Shown: one piece after another, positions 27,116 through 35,388 of the stretch | Position numbering within the stretch: the stretch's first letter is position 1 | How the letters are laid out: every line of letters begins with the position of its first letter | DNA from: Mesorhizobium sp. J8 | GTDB lineage: Bacteria; Pseudomonadota; Alphaproteobacteria; Rhizobiales; Rhizobiaceae | DNA: 64,000 nt | NCBI RefSeq assembly: GCF_016591715.1 | Contig: NZ_AP024109.1 | Span: 6,198,001 to 6,262,000, forward strand | Direction of reading: 5' to 3' | Position numbers and translations under genes: made by a program | Notes under the pieces: model-generated | What the model was told of the DNA's origin: nothing | Seen by the model: the letters and a program-made list of their open reading frames with translations, nothing else | The model's database searches: none

Positions 27116-27538
27116 CTACTGGATATCCTGGTCGTCGCCCGCGTCCGAGCCGGCGCAACTCGGATCGCTGAGCTTGCAGTTGGCGCCGGAAGTGAGCTGC
27201 TTGATGCGCTCGTCGGTAAGCTTCGTCAGGCATTGCGACACCTCCATCGGGTGGATGGAGCCGCCCTCGCTGTCGGCGGTCGAATAGGCGCATTCGGCAT
27301 CGCGAAATGCGATCCAGGCGCGCTGCGCCGCCTGCAGCAGCTTGTTCGAGGCTTGGTCGTTGCTGCTGATTATATTCTTATAGGCGGCGTTGAGCTTGGC
27401 ATCGGCCGCCTGGTAGTCGGCATCGGCGCAGATGTTCAGCATCGACTGGCTGTCGTCGTTGCGGTCGCAATCTTCCGCCCAGGCGGCCGGGGCGGTCGCA
27501 ACCAAGACCAGACAGGCAGGCAAAAGCAGGCGGCGCAT
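27116..27538 (-). CDS. secreted LprI-like (DUF1311) protein
   Basis: 140 residues. Signal peptide MRRLLLPACLVLVATAPAAWA, then a Cys-rich domain, CADADYQAADAKLNAAYKNI and QAAQRAWIAFRDAECAY, the core of the DUF1311/LprI family. LprI of Mycobacterium inhibits lysozyme; a similar role here is only a possibility. C-terminal acidic tail SDAGDDQDIQ. Start 27538 has a ggag site and gives a complete signal peptide; the longer open frame is antisense-like. Confidence 0.82.
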   Translation of the reverse strand: MRRLLLPACLVLVATAPAAWAEDCDRNDDSQSMLNICADADYQAADAKLNAAYKNIISSNDQASNKLLQAAQRAWIAFRDAECAYSTADSEGGSIHPMEVSQCLTKLTDERIKQLTSGANCKLSDPSCAGSDAGDDQDIQ

Positions 27539-27667
27539 GTGCAATCTCCGGTCGCTTCGCGCTGATTCCACCATTCCAGCCGCCCTTGAGTCGCGCAATG
27601 CCATGCGGCCGGATGGCGAATATTTGATATGCCGCGCCACTTGTGGCATTCGGGCATCGTCACGTGG

Positions 27668-27697
27668 TTGACACGGACAACAGTCCTCGTTTATGAG
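27668..27697 (+). promoter_or_regulatory. sigma70-type promoter for rpmJ
   Basis: -35 TTGACA (27668-27673), an 18-base spacer and -10-like TATGAG (27692-27697), 85 bases before the L36 start. Perfect -35, moderate -10. Confidence 0.6.
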
Positions 27698-27710
27698 CCA
27701 CGCCAAGTTC

Positions 27711-27761
27711 AAAGGCGCGCTTTTTCCGGGCGCGCCTTTAAAATTCGGCCCGGGACGGGCC
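27711..27761 (+). promoter_or_regulatory. two-hairpin leader of rpmJ
   Basis: Hairpin 1: aaaggcgcgc / gcgcgccttt with a 9-base loop (27711-27739). Hairpin 2: ggcccg / cgggcc (27747-27761). Both lie between the predicted promoter and the L36 start, leaving 20 bases to ATG. This could be an autogenous control or attenuation leader. Confidence 0.5.
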
Positions 27762-27781
27762 CTGACCGAACAGGCAAGACC

Positions 27782-27907
27782 ATGAAGATCAAGAATTCGC
27801 TCAAGGCGCTCAAGGCGCGTCACCGCGACAACCGGCTGGTTCGCCGCAAGGGACGCATTTACATCATCAACAAGACCGCTCCGCGCTACAAGGCGCGCCA
27901 GGGCTGA
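27782..27907 (+). CDS. rpmJ: 50S ribosomal protein L36
   Basis: 41 residues, [20 protein letters not shown] then [20 protein letters not shown], the alphaproteobacterial L36. It belongs to the Cys-free type lacking the zinc ribbon ligands. Component of the large ribosomal subunit. Own promoter and structured leader. Confidence 0.95.
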   Translation: MKIKNSLKALKARHRDNRLVRRKGRIYIINKTAPRYKARQG

Positions 27908-28044
27908 GCCTTGCTGCGCGGCGCGATGCATGTCGCCCGAAGGAAGTGACATGCGGCAGCCGCGCTGATGTCGAACGCCGGTTCGCCGGCGCTCTCACGC
28001 TAAAATCACTTTGACGATCCGCCGTGCGGGACTAGATTCCGGCG

Positions 28045-28665
28045 ATGCGGATTCTTTTTGCATTTTTCGCCGCCCTTTTGCTTTCCGGCACGGTTTTGCC
28101 TGCGGGGGCTGAGGAGGTGCCGGGCGCGCTGCCTCCGGATACCGCGCCGCCGGCCGCCACGCCGCCGCCAACTGCCCCGACCAAGCAAGGCCGTCTCGAC
28201 CAGCTCTTCACCGAGCTGAAGCGCGAGCGCAATGAGAAGGCGGCCGAGCGCATCGCCGGCCGCATCTGGAACGAGTGGAACCAGTCGGGCAGCGCCTCGA
28301 TCGACCTGATGATGCAGTGGGCGCAAAAGGCGACGGAAGACCAGAAGTTCGACGTCGCCCTCGACTTCCTCGACCAGGTCGTGACCTTGCAGCCCGACTA
28401 TGCCGAGGGCTGGAACCGCCGCGCCACCGTGCATTTCCTGATGAAGAACTACGGGAAGTCGATGGCCGACATCGACCGCACCTTGCAGCTCGAGCCGCGC
28501 CATTTCGGCGCGCTTTCGGGCCTCGCCCAGATCATGACCGAGACCGGCCACAAGCAGTCGGCGCTGGAAGCCTGGCAGAAGGTGCTGGCGATCTACCCGA
28601 TGATGCGCAGCGCCCAGAACCAGGTCTCGACGCTCTCGGAAGAGCTGGCCGGCGAGGGAATTTGA
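28045..28665 (+). CDS. secreted TPR-repeat protein
   Basis: 206 residues: signal peptide MRILFAFFAALLLSGTVLPAGA, a Pro/Ala-rich linker (PPDTAPPAATPPPTAPTK), then helical repeats. DVALDFLDQVVTLQPDYAEG, WNRRATVHFLMKNYGKSMAD and IDRTLQLEPRHFGALSGLAQ are TPR units, with another partial unit before the C-terminus. Periplasmic protein-interaction scaffold; no enzymatic motif. Monocistronic; followed by a heptad repeat hairpin. Confidence 0.85.
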   Translation: MRILFAFFAALLLSGTVLPAGAEEVPGALPPDTAPPAATPPPTAPTKQGRLDQLFTELKRERNEKAAERIAGRIWNEWNQSGSASIDLMMQWAQKATEDQKFDVALDFLDQVVTLQPDYAEGWNRRATVHFLMKNYGKSMADIDRTLQLEPRHFGALSGLAQIMTETGHKQSALEAWQKVLAIYPMMRSAQNQVSTLSEELAGEGI

Positions 28666-28669
28666 TTTA

Positions 28670-28750
28670 AGGCAGTAAGGGAGTAGGGCAGTAAGGCAGT
28701 AGGGAAAGAGCTCACCAACTGCCCTACTGCCCTACTGCCCTACTGCCCCC
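28670..28750. repeat. inverted heptamer array (agtaggg / ccctact)
   Basis: The left arm has imperfect tandem 7-mers (gcagtaa, gggagta, gggcagt, aaggcag, taggg). The right arm is ctgccctactgccctactgc then cctactgccc. The arms pair into a long hairpin around agctcacca. A comparable but different array is at 49882-49986. Seven-base phasing with opposite arms suggests replication slippage on a palindrome. Confidence 0.8.
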
Positions 28751-28786
28751 TAAAACCAATCCAGCCTTCGCCCGTATCTCCCCTGC

Positions 28787-29848
28787 ATGAATCTCACCTG
28801 CGCCGTCCTCCTCTTCCTCGTTGCGCTCCTCTTTGCCCTGGCCGGCATCACCCGCGTCGGCGCCCGGTCGATCGAGCGCCGCAGCCCGCCCGTCGGCGCG
28901 TTCGCCGAGATCAGGGGCGCGCGCGTCCACTATGTCCATGTCCCGGCGCCGGCCGGCGCCGACCTGCCGCCGGTCGTGTTCATCCACGGCGCCAGCGCCA
29001 ATCTGAAGGACCAGATGCTGCCGCTGAAGCCCTTGCTCGAAGGCCGCGCCGAGATGCTGTTCCTCGACCGTCCGGGTTTCGGCTGGTCGGAGCGCGGCGA
29101 CAACGAAACGCTTGCCGCGCAGGCCGACACGATCGCCGCGCTGATGGACCGGCTCGGCATCGCAAAGGCCGTCATCGTCGCGCATTCCTTCGGCGGCGCG
29201 ATCACCACGGCTTTCGCCCGCCAGCATCCAGACAAAACAGCCGGCCTCGTCTTCGTGTCAGCCGCCACGCATCCTTGGCCGGGCGGCGCGACCGCCTGGT
29301 ATTACAAGCTCACCGTCACACCGGCGATCGGCTGGCTGTTTTCCGAAACGCTCGCTTATCCGGCCGGCATGCTGCGGATCGGCGATGCCACCGCTTGCGT
29401 CTTCTCGCCCAACAAAGTGCCGGAACTCTATATCGGCGACGCCTCGATCCCGCTGGTGCTCAGGCCATCCGCTTTCCGGGCGAATGCCCGCGACGTCGCC
29501 CAGCTCTACGACTATGTCCGCGCCGCCGCACCCTCATACCGCGAGATCAAGGCGCCGACCATCGTCATCTCGGGCGACCGCGACAAGGTGGTCTACGCCA
29601 CGATCCATTCCGTTGGCCTGAAGCGCGACATTCCCGGCGCCGAATTGATCTGGGTCCCAAATCTCGGCCACAAGCCGGACTGGATCGCCCCTGACCTCAT
29701 CGTTGGCGCAATCCAGAAAGTCGCAGGCAAAGATGTCGATCTGCAAGCGCTGGCCAGGACCGTGGAGGGCCGGATCGCCGGCGATGCCCACAACGACGGC
29801 AAATGCCCCGACATCAAAGTGCCCGACGCCGAGCTCGCGCCGGGCTGA
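28787..29848 (+). CDS. membrane-anchored alpha/beta hydrolase
   Basis: 353 residues. N-terminal helix NLTCAVLLFLVALLFALAGI anchors the protein. Hydrolase core: VVFIHGASANLKDQ, FLDRPGFGWSERG, nucleophile AHSFGG (Ser about residue 131), acid in ISGDRDKVV, His in LGHKPDW. Substrate unknown. The ribosome-binding site is poor, and the heptamer hairpin lies just upstream. A ~35-residue C-terminal tail beyond the fold ends CPDIKVPDAELAPG. Confidence 0.87.
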   Translation: MNLTCAVLLFLVALLFALAGITRVGARSIERRSPPVGAFAEIRGARVHYVHVPAPAGADLPPVVFIHGASANLKDQMLPLKPLLEGRAEMLFLDRPGFGWSERGDNETLAAQADTIAALMDRLGIAKAVIVAHSFGGAITTAFARQHPDKTAGLVFVSAATHPWPGGATAWYYKLTVTPAIGWLFSETLAYPAGMLRIGDATACVFSPNKVPELYIGDASIPLVLRPSAFRANARDVAQLYDYVRAAAPSYREIKAPTIVISGDRDKVVYATIHSVGLKRDIPGAELIWVPNLGHKPDWIAPDLIVGAIQKVAGKDVDLQALARTVEGRIAGDAHNDGKCPDIKVPDAELAPG

Positions 29849-29895
29849 AATTTTCGGGAATTGGCTCCTGAATGCCACGGCGAGACGGTCAGCTA

Positions 29896-30025
29896 TGTCG
29901 GGATTCAGGTCAAGCCGAGTCGAAAGTAGTGGCTTCCGAGAACCGGAGCGGAGTGTACTCAAAGCACGTGAGCACCGGAAGCGAAGGAGCCGCTACTTGC
30001 AGACCGGCCTCACCTGAATATCGGC
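29896..30025. repeat. ~130-bp palindromic intergenic element, copy 3
   Basis: gggattcaggtcaagccgag at the left, accggcctcacctgaatatc at the right, and inner arms agaaccggagcggagtgtac ... gcacgtgagcaccggaagcg. Followed after about 7 bases by a different repeat (30033), so two families are stacked between converging genes. Confidence 0.88.
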
Positions 30026-30032
30026 ATAGATA

Positions 30033-30125
30033 GAGCAATTCCAGGAAAGTATGAGCGGTTTTCCGAATTGCGTAAAAACAAAGAGATAGAGCGTTTTCGC
30101 CGTTTCCGTGAAACGGTGAAACGCC
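30033..30125. repeat. gagcaattcc-type palindromic element, copy 2
   Basis: Same block order as 8504-8603: gagcaattccagg, gagcggttttccg, aaaaacaaagagatagagcg, then hairpin gcgttttcgccgtttc / gaaacggtgaaacgc. It ends one base before the pyruvate kinase stop on the minus strand, so its hairpin is positioned to terminate that transcript. Confidence 0.82.
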
Positions 30126-31553
30126 CTAATGCGTCTCAGACCCCACATAGGCAATCCGCAGCATATTGGTCGAGCCGGGCGTCCTCAGCGGCACGCCGGC
30201 GGTGATGATCACCCGGTCGCCCGGCTTGCCGAAACCTTCCTCCAGCGCGATGCGGCAGGCCCGGTCGACCATGTCGTCGAGATCGGTGGCGTCCTCCGAG
30301 ACGACGCAATGCGTGCCCCATAAAAGCGACAGGCGACGCGCCGTGTTGAGGATCGGCGACAGCGCCACGATCGGCACCTGCGGGCGCTCGCGCGCGGCGC
30401 GCAGGCCGGTCGTGCCGGACGCCGTGTAGGAGATGATCGCCGACAGTTTCAGTGTCTCGGCGATCTCGCGCGCGGCGAGCGAAATGGCGTCGGCGCCGGT
30501 CGCCTCGGGCTCCGAGCGCTGCGCATTGATGATGCCGGCATAGGTCGGGTCGGTTTCGACCTTGGTGGCGATGCGGTTCATCATGCCGACCGCCTCGACC
30601 GGATAGGCGCCGGCCGCGGATTCGGCCGACAGCATGATCGCGTCCGCGCCTTCGAACACCGCGATCGACACGTCGGAGACCTCGGCGCGGGTCGGCACGG
30701 GCGCGGTGATCATCGATTCCAGCATTTGCGTGGCGATCACCACCGGCTTGCCGGCGCGGCGCGCCGCGCGCGTGATCTGCTTCTGTATGCCGGGCACGGC
30801 CTCGATCGGCATCTCGACGCCGAGATCGCCGCGGGCGACCATCAGCGCGTCGGAGAGCTCGATGATTTCGGGGAGCCGGGCAACCGCCTGCGGCTTCTCG
30901 ATCTTGGCCATGATCAGTGCGCGGCCGCGCGCGATCTTGCGCGCCTCGGCCAGATCCTCCGGCCGCTGCACGAAGGACAGCGCCACCCAGTCGACACCGG
31001 CGGCGAGCACCGCGTCGAGGTCGGCCCGGTCCTTCTCGGTCAGCGCGCCGACCGGCAGGTCGGTGTCGGGCAGGCTGACGCCCTTCTTGTCGGAAATTCC
31101 CGAGCCGGCGACGACCGTGCAGGTGATCGACTTGCCGTCGGCCTTCACCGCCTTCAGCTCCAGCTTTCCGTCGTCGATCAAAAGTCTGTGACCGGCCTCG
31201 ACCGAACTCAGGATCTCGGGATGCGGCAGGTAGACACGGCTGGAATTGCCTGGCTCCGGATTGTCGTCGAGGGTGAAGGTCTGCCCGGGTGTCAGCGCTT
31301 CCTTGACGTTGGCGAACTTGCCCACCCTGAGCTTCGGTCCCTGCAAATCGGCGAGGATGCCGATCGGCCGGCCGACGGCGGCCTCGACCGCGCGGATGCG
31401 CCCGACCAGCGTGCGCATCAGCTCGTGGTCCGTATGGCTCATATTGATGCGGAAGACATCGGCGCCCGCTTCGAAGAGCTTCCGCAGCATTTCCTCGGAG
31501 GAGGAAGCCGGACCGATGGTGGCGAGGATCTTGACCTTGCGGTTACGTCTCAT
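30126..31553 (-). CDS. pyk: pyruvate kinase
   Basis: 475 residues: RRNRKVKILATIGPASSSEE, RINMSHTDHE, DLQGPKLR, IMAKIEKPQAV (catalytic Lys and Mg-binding Glu), ALMVARGDLGVEMP and DAIMLSAESAAGAYPVEAV. Converts PEP and ADP to pyruvate and ATP. Length fits the tetrameric bacterial form without the extra C-terminal domain. Its ATG overlaps the stop of the DUF1036 gene by 4 bases, so translation is coupled. Confidence 0.97.
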   Translation of the reverse strand: MRRNRKVKILATIGPASSSEEMLRKLFEAGADVFRINMSHTDHELMRTLVGRIRAVEAAVGRPIGILADLQGPKLRVGKFANVKEALTPGQTFTLDDNPEPGNSSRVYLPHPEILSSVEAGHRLLIDDGKLELKAVKADGKSITCTVVAGSGISDKKGVSLPDTDLPVGALTEKDRADLDAVLAAGVDWVALSFVQRPEDLAEARKIARGRALIMAKIEKPQAVARLPEIIELSDALMVARGDLGVEMPIEAVPGIQKQITRAARRAGKPVVIATQMLESMITAPVPTRAEVSDVSIAVFEGADAIMLSAESAAGAYPVEAVGMMNRIATKVETDPTYAGIINAQRSEPEATGADAISLAAREIAETLKLSAIISYTASGTTGLRAARERPQVPIVALSPILNTARRLSLLWGTHCVVSEDATDLDDMVDRACRIALEEGFGKPGDRVIITAGVPLRTPGSTNMLRIAYVGSETH

Positions 31554-32041
31554 TGACTGTTTGTTCCCGGAGCGGGGGCCGCTGCTGGCGCGCCTCCCGT
31601 TGCGGGCTCGTCGGTCAGCTGGACCATCCAGCTGGCCTGCTCGCCCGTGTCATATTCTTGGAATCCGGCGCGCTGGAAGCCCCGGGCGACGCAATCATTT
31701 ACGCCGGCGATTTTGAACTCTTTTTCGGCGACGCACATGTTGATCGGGCCGTCCCAGCGCCCGCCACGTTCGGCGTCTTCTGCATAAAGATAATAAAATC
31801 TTGATGACAGCGGCCCCTCGATCAGCGTCTTGCAGGTCGATCCTTCGATATGCCACCAACCCTCGGTGATCCAGCCGGCCTTGGCGCGATAACCGATGCC
31901 GACGCCCACCAGATTTTGCGTTGCGTTGCAAACGCGGAAGTCGGCCCGGGCCGGCGAGGTCGCGGCAATCGCGAAAAATCCCGCGCCGATGATCAGCAAC
32001 GGCACGGCCAGGCGCTTGCGCAACCGGCCGGCAAAACCCAT
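31550..32041 (-). CDS. DUF1036-family secreted protein
   Basis: 163 residues from ATG 32041 (aagggga upstream). Signal-like N-terminus KRLAVPLLIIGAGFFAIAAT ending SPARA. Core DFRVCNATQNLVGVGIGYRA, WWHIEGSTCKTLIEG, FYYLYAEDAERGGRWDG and MCVAEKEFKI is DUF1036. C-terminus is Ala/Pro-rich. Function unknown. It forms a two-gene operon with pyk; the 236 bases upstream should hold the shared promoter. Confidence 0.87.
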   Translation of the reverse strand: MGFAGRLRKRLAVPLLIIGAGFFAIAATSPARADFRVCNATQNLVGVGIGYRAKAGWITEGWWHIEGSTCKTLIEGPLSSRFYYLYAEDAERGGRWDGPINMCVAEKEFKIAGVNDCVARGFQRAGFQEYDTGEQASWMVQLTDEPATGGAPAAAPAPGTNSQ

Positions 32042-32277
32042 CGCAGATCCCCTTGCGAACCACATTTGCATCTCTCGAAGCCCCTTTTCAGCAAACTCCG
32101 GTCGCATGTCAACGCGCCGTTTTGTTCAATTCCAATCGATTTAGAACGGCCCCTCGCGCAAATTTTCCCCGTACCGGACATTTTTTGCGGAAACCTTGGC
32201 CAAACAACGGCATTGCGCCGGCGTCCTCTTCATGAAATGACGATACCACATCGCAGCCGCCGTCCCATTTTCAGCCG

Positions 32278-33075
32278 ATGACCCGATCCACAGTTTTCAC
32301 GCCGTTCGACGTCGTCGAGGGCGACCGCAAGAAAGGCGTCGTGCTCCTGGCCGATCACGCCCGCCGCGACCTGCCGGAGGAATATGGCAGCCTCGGTTTG
32401 CCGGCGGCCGAATTCGACCGTCACATCGCCTATGACATCGGCGTCGAGACGGTGACGCGCGAACTGGCGGCCGCGCTCGACGCGCCGGCCGTACTGGCCG
32501 GTTTCTCGCGGCTGTTGATCGACCCCAACCGGGGCGAGGACGACCCGACCATGATCCGTCAGCTCTATGACGGAACCGTGGTGCCGGGAAATTATCCAAT
32601 TGGCGCGGAAGAACGCGAGCGGCGGCTCGAACGTTTCTACCGGCCCTATCACGACGCCGTCGGCGCGATGATCGCTTCCGTGGCGCACGCCTCCGGCAAG
32701 GCGCCGTTCATCTTCTCTGTCCATTCCTTCACGCCGGTGATGCAAGGTTTCGTCCGCCCCTGGCATGTCGGCGTGCTGTGGGACCGCGACGACCGCGTGG
32801 CGCGGCCGCTGATCGACATGTTGGCTGAGGACAAGTCTCTCGTCGTCGGCGACAACGAACCCTATGACGGCGCCCTGCGCGGCGACACCATGTTCCGCCA
32901 TGCCATCGTCAACGGCTACGCGCATGCGCTGATCGAGATCCGCCAGGACCTGATCGCCGACCGCGCCGGGGCGCTTGCCTGGGCCGAGCGGCTGGCGCCG
33001 ATCGTTGACGCCATCGACCGCCGTCCCGATATACACCAGGTTAAAATGTTCGGCTCGCGCACCGGGCCGGTGTGA
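32278..33075 (+). CDS. N-formylglutamate amidohydrolase-family enzyme
   Basis: 265 residues: VVLLADHARRDLPEEYGSLG (metal-binding His region), FDRHIAYDIG, SRLLIDPNR, FIFSVHSFTPVM, VVGDNEPYDG and HAIVNGYAHALIEIRQD, the signature blocks of the family. These enzymes hydrolyse N-formyl- or related N-acyl-glutamate; HutG-type histidine degradation is one role, but no other hut gene is nearby, so the substrate is open. DUF1244 follows 28 bases downstream, probably in the same operon. Confidence 0.9.
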   Translation: MTRSTVFTPFDVVEGDRKKGVVLLADHARRDLPEEYGSLGLPAAEFDRHIAYDIGVETVTRELAAALDAPAVLAGFSRLLIDPNRGEDDPTMIRQLYDGTVVPGNYPIGAEERERRLERFYRPYHDAVGAMIASVAHASGKAPFIFSVHSFTPVMQGFVRPWHVGVLWDRDDRVARPLIDMLAEDKSLVVGDNEPYDGALRGDTMFRHAIVNGYAHALIEIRQDLIADRAGALAWAERLAPIVDAIDRRPDIHQVKMFGSRTGPV

Positions 33076-33103
33076 GAAAGCCGACAGGCCGGGAGTTTTC
33101 GCC

Positions 33104-33412
33104 ATGACCGAACTCAGCGACGACCAGAAGCGCGACTTCGAGGCGGCAGCCTTCCGTCGGTTGGTGGCGCATCTGCGCGAACGCGGCGATGTCCAGAACA
33201 TCGACCTGATGAACCTCGCCGGCTTCTGCCGCAACTGCCTGTCCAACTGGTATCGCGAAGCCGCCGAGGCCGAGGGTGTCGCGCTGTCGAAGGATGCATC
33301 GCGCGAGATCATCTACGGCATGCCCTATGCCGAATGGCAGGCGCTCCACCAGACCGAGGCTTCCGCAACCAAGAAGGCCGAGTTCGAGGCAAAGCGGCCG
33401 AAGGATCATTGA
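33104..33412 (+). CDS. DUF1244-family protein
   Basis: 102 residues with the family hallmark VQNIDLMNLAGFCRNCLSNW followed by YGMPYAEWQALHQ. Small, helical, with a conserved Cys pair (C-R-N-C). A gggag site lies upstream of ATG 33104. Family function unknown; commonly found beside N-formylglutamate amidohydrolase, as here. Confidence 0.88.
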   Translation: MTELSDDQKRDFEAAAFRRLVAHLRERGDVQNIDLMNLAGFCRNCLSNWYREAAEAEGVALSKDASREIIYGMPYAEWQALHQTEASATKKAEFEAKRPKDH

Positions 33413-33435
33413 CGATCGCGATCCTGGTCGAAGCG

Positions 33436-34029
33436 TTACCCGGCTCGGCCCAGCGCTATGGCGTATCCCGTGAACGGCAGCACCAGATCATAGCCGGTCG
33501 GCGGCGGCGCGATCGGCGTCGCCGCCGAGGTGCCGAACTGGGTCACGCCCTCGCCGATATAGCGCGCCAGATCGTGGCGGCCGCCGCCGAACTCGAATGC
33601 GCTGCTGGCGACAAGGCGCGCGCTGAACACGTTGGTGCCGATCAGTTGCACCATCGTGGTGCCGGCGGAGACCGCAACCGTCGTGCCCGCCACCAGGCTG
33701 GTGCGGCGGAAGGTGGCGATGCATTCGCCTTGCGCGAAGGAAGCTGGGTCGTCAAAGGTCCATGTCGGCCGGCGCTGCAGATAAAGCGAGAACTCGCCCA
33801 CCGGGTCGAGCCCGAGCGACAACGCCCCATTCTCGATCCCCTGAGCCTTGAAAGGCCTTGCCGCGAAAGTGAAACACGCCCCCGTCTCGGCGCGCTTGGC
33901 GTCGGACAGCGGCACGTCGAAGAAGGGCAGATGCAGGAAATATCCGTAATCGGCCATCGCGCCATCCTTGGCGCGATAGAAGCGGCCGGTGGCGTACCAG
34001 GCGAGTTCGGCGGGAAGCAGAGCGGTCAT
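33436..34029 (-). CDS. conserved-looking protein of unknown function (197 aa)
   Basis: No family recognised. Begins MTALLPAELAWYATGRFYRA, then DYGYFLHLPFFDVPLSDAKR, ACFTFAARPFKAQGIENGAL, and a C-terminal GYDLVLPFTGYAIALG. Alternating hydrophobic and polar stretches look like a beta-rich soluble protein; no signal peptide or membrane helix. Codon use matches neighbours. It is convergent with DUF1244, 23 bases away. Confidence 0.7.
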   Translation of the reverse strand: MTALLPAELAWYATGRFYRAKDGAMADYGYFLHLPFFDVPLSDAKRAETGACFTFAARPFKAQGIENGALSLGLDPVGEFSLYLQRRPTWTFDDPASFAQGECIATFRRTSLVAGTTVAVSAGTTMVQLIGTNVFSARLVASSAFEFGGGRHDLARYIGEGVTQFGTSAATPIAPPPTGYDLVLPFTGYAIALGRAG

Positions 34030-34206
34030 GCTGGGTCCTGTGTTGTCTAGGGATGGACACTGCCACTGTGCCCCGTTCCGGCCCGAACGGTAAGCACCGT
34101 GTCGGTGACGCGGCTTGGCCCAAGCACTTTCGGGCGGCAGCGCTTGACTGCCGATTGAATCGATCTAATTTGCCGCGCGAACCATTTGCTTGGCAGGCAT
34201 CGGACC

Positions 34207-35388
34207 ATGAGCGTGCAAACCATGATGCAGGCCGCGACGCGCGGCCGCTGGGCCGTCGCCGGCATCTTCCTCGCCAATGGTTTTCTGACCGGCAGTTGGG
34301 CGCCGCAGATCCCGGTCTTCTTGACCCGGCTGGAGATCACCAAATTCACGCTCGGCCTTCTGATCTTCCTGTTCGGAGTCGGCGCGGTCATTGCCATGAC
34401 CTGGTGCGGCCATCTCATCTCCAGGCATGGCTCGCGCAGCGTGACGCGCTGGTTCGGCGTCTGCGGCAGCTTCGGCCTGCTGATCGTGGCGCTCGCGCCC
34501 AACGTGCCGTTGGCGGCCATCGCCATGCTCATCTTCGGCGGCTCGATCGGCGGCATGGATGTCGCGATGAACTCCAACGCCGTGGTGGTGGAAAGAAGGC
34601 TTTCGCGGGCGATCATGTCGTCCTCGCACGGCTTCTGGAGCCTTGGCGGCTTCGCCGGCGGCGCGCTCGGCGGCTACTCGATCCAGACCTACGGCTATCT
34701 TCCCCATGCCGTCGTGGTGACGGTGATCGCCTTTGCCGTCATCGCCTTCGCCATTCGCTATCTCGTCGCGGACGACAAGCCGCAGGCGGTCGAGCACCAG
34801 AAATTCACGCTGCCGCGGCACGCCGCCGTCTATCTGGTCGGGCTGATGGCGCTGCTCACCATGATCTCCGAAGGCGCGGTGCTCGACTGGGCGGCGCTGT
34901 TCCTGCACCAGGAGCTGGGCGCCGATCTCGCGGTCGCCGGCCTCGCCTATGCCGCCTTCTCCGGCGTCATGGCGCTCATGCGCTTCCTGGGCGACGGCGT
35001 GCGCAACCGCTTCGGCGCGGTGGCGACGCTGCGCGGCTCGGCGTTGGTGGCCGCGGCCGGCATGCTGGTCGCCGGTCTCTCGCCCTCGCCCTACCTTGCC
35101 ATCGCCGCCTTCGCCTTCTGCGGCTTCGGCATCGCCAATATGGTGCCGATCTTGTTTTCGGCTGGCGGCAACCAGGAAGGCATGTCATCCGGCACCGGCA
35201 TGAGCGTCGTCACCACGATGGGCTATTCAGGCATATTGGTGGCGCCCTCGGCGATCGGCTTCGTCGCCGAGCATTCGAGCTTCGGCCCGATCTTCGTCGC
35301 GCTGTCCGGATTGCTGGTCATCGTGCTCCTGATGGCCGGGCTCGCTCACCGGGCTGAATTCGCTCCCGAACCTGTGCCCGCGGAATAG
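34207..35388 (+). CDS. MFS transporter (YbjJ-like)
   Basis: 393 residues, about 12 transmembrane segments. Family pointers: GIFLANGFLTGSWAPQIPVF in TM1, GGSIGGMDVAMNSNAVVVER, SSSHGFWSLGGFAGGALGGY in TM5, EGAVLDWAALFL in TM7. Resembles the YbjJ/sugar-like MFS group; substrate unknown. ATG 34207 is preferred to a TTG seven codons earlier. Its last 43 bases overlap the converging LysR gene. Confidence 0.86.
   Translation: MSVQTMMQAATRGRWAVAGIFLANGFLTGSWAPQIPVFLTRLEITKFTLGLLIFLFGVGAVIAMTWCGHLISRHGSRSVTRWFGVCGSFGLLIVALAPNVPLAAIAMLIFGGSIGGMDVAMNSNAVVVERRLSRAIMSSSHGFWSLGGFAGGALGGYSIQTYGYLPHAVVVTVIAFAVIAFAIRYLVADDKPQAVEHQKFTLPRHAAVYLVGLMALLTMISEGAVLDWAALFLHQELGADLAVAGLAYAAFSGVMALMRFLGDGVRNRFGAVATLRGSALVAAAGMLVAGLSPSPYLAIAAFAFCGFGIANMVPILFSAGGNQEGMSSGTGMSVVTTMGYSGILVAPSAIGFVAEHSSFGPIFVALSGLLVIVLLMAGLAHRAEFAPEPVPAE

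Noticed and set aside
28670..28750. Possible CRISPR-like array
   Set aside because: Units are 7 bases, contiguous and inverted; no spacer-repeat pattern of 25-40 bases and no cas genes.
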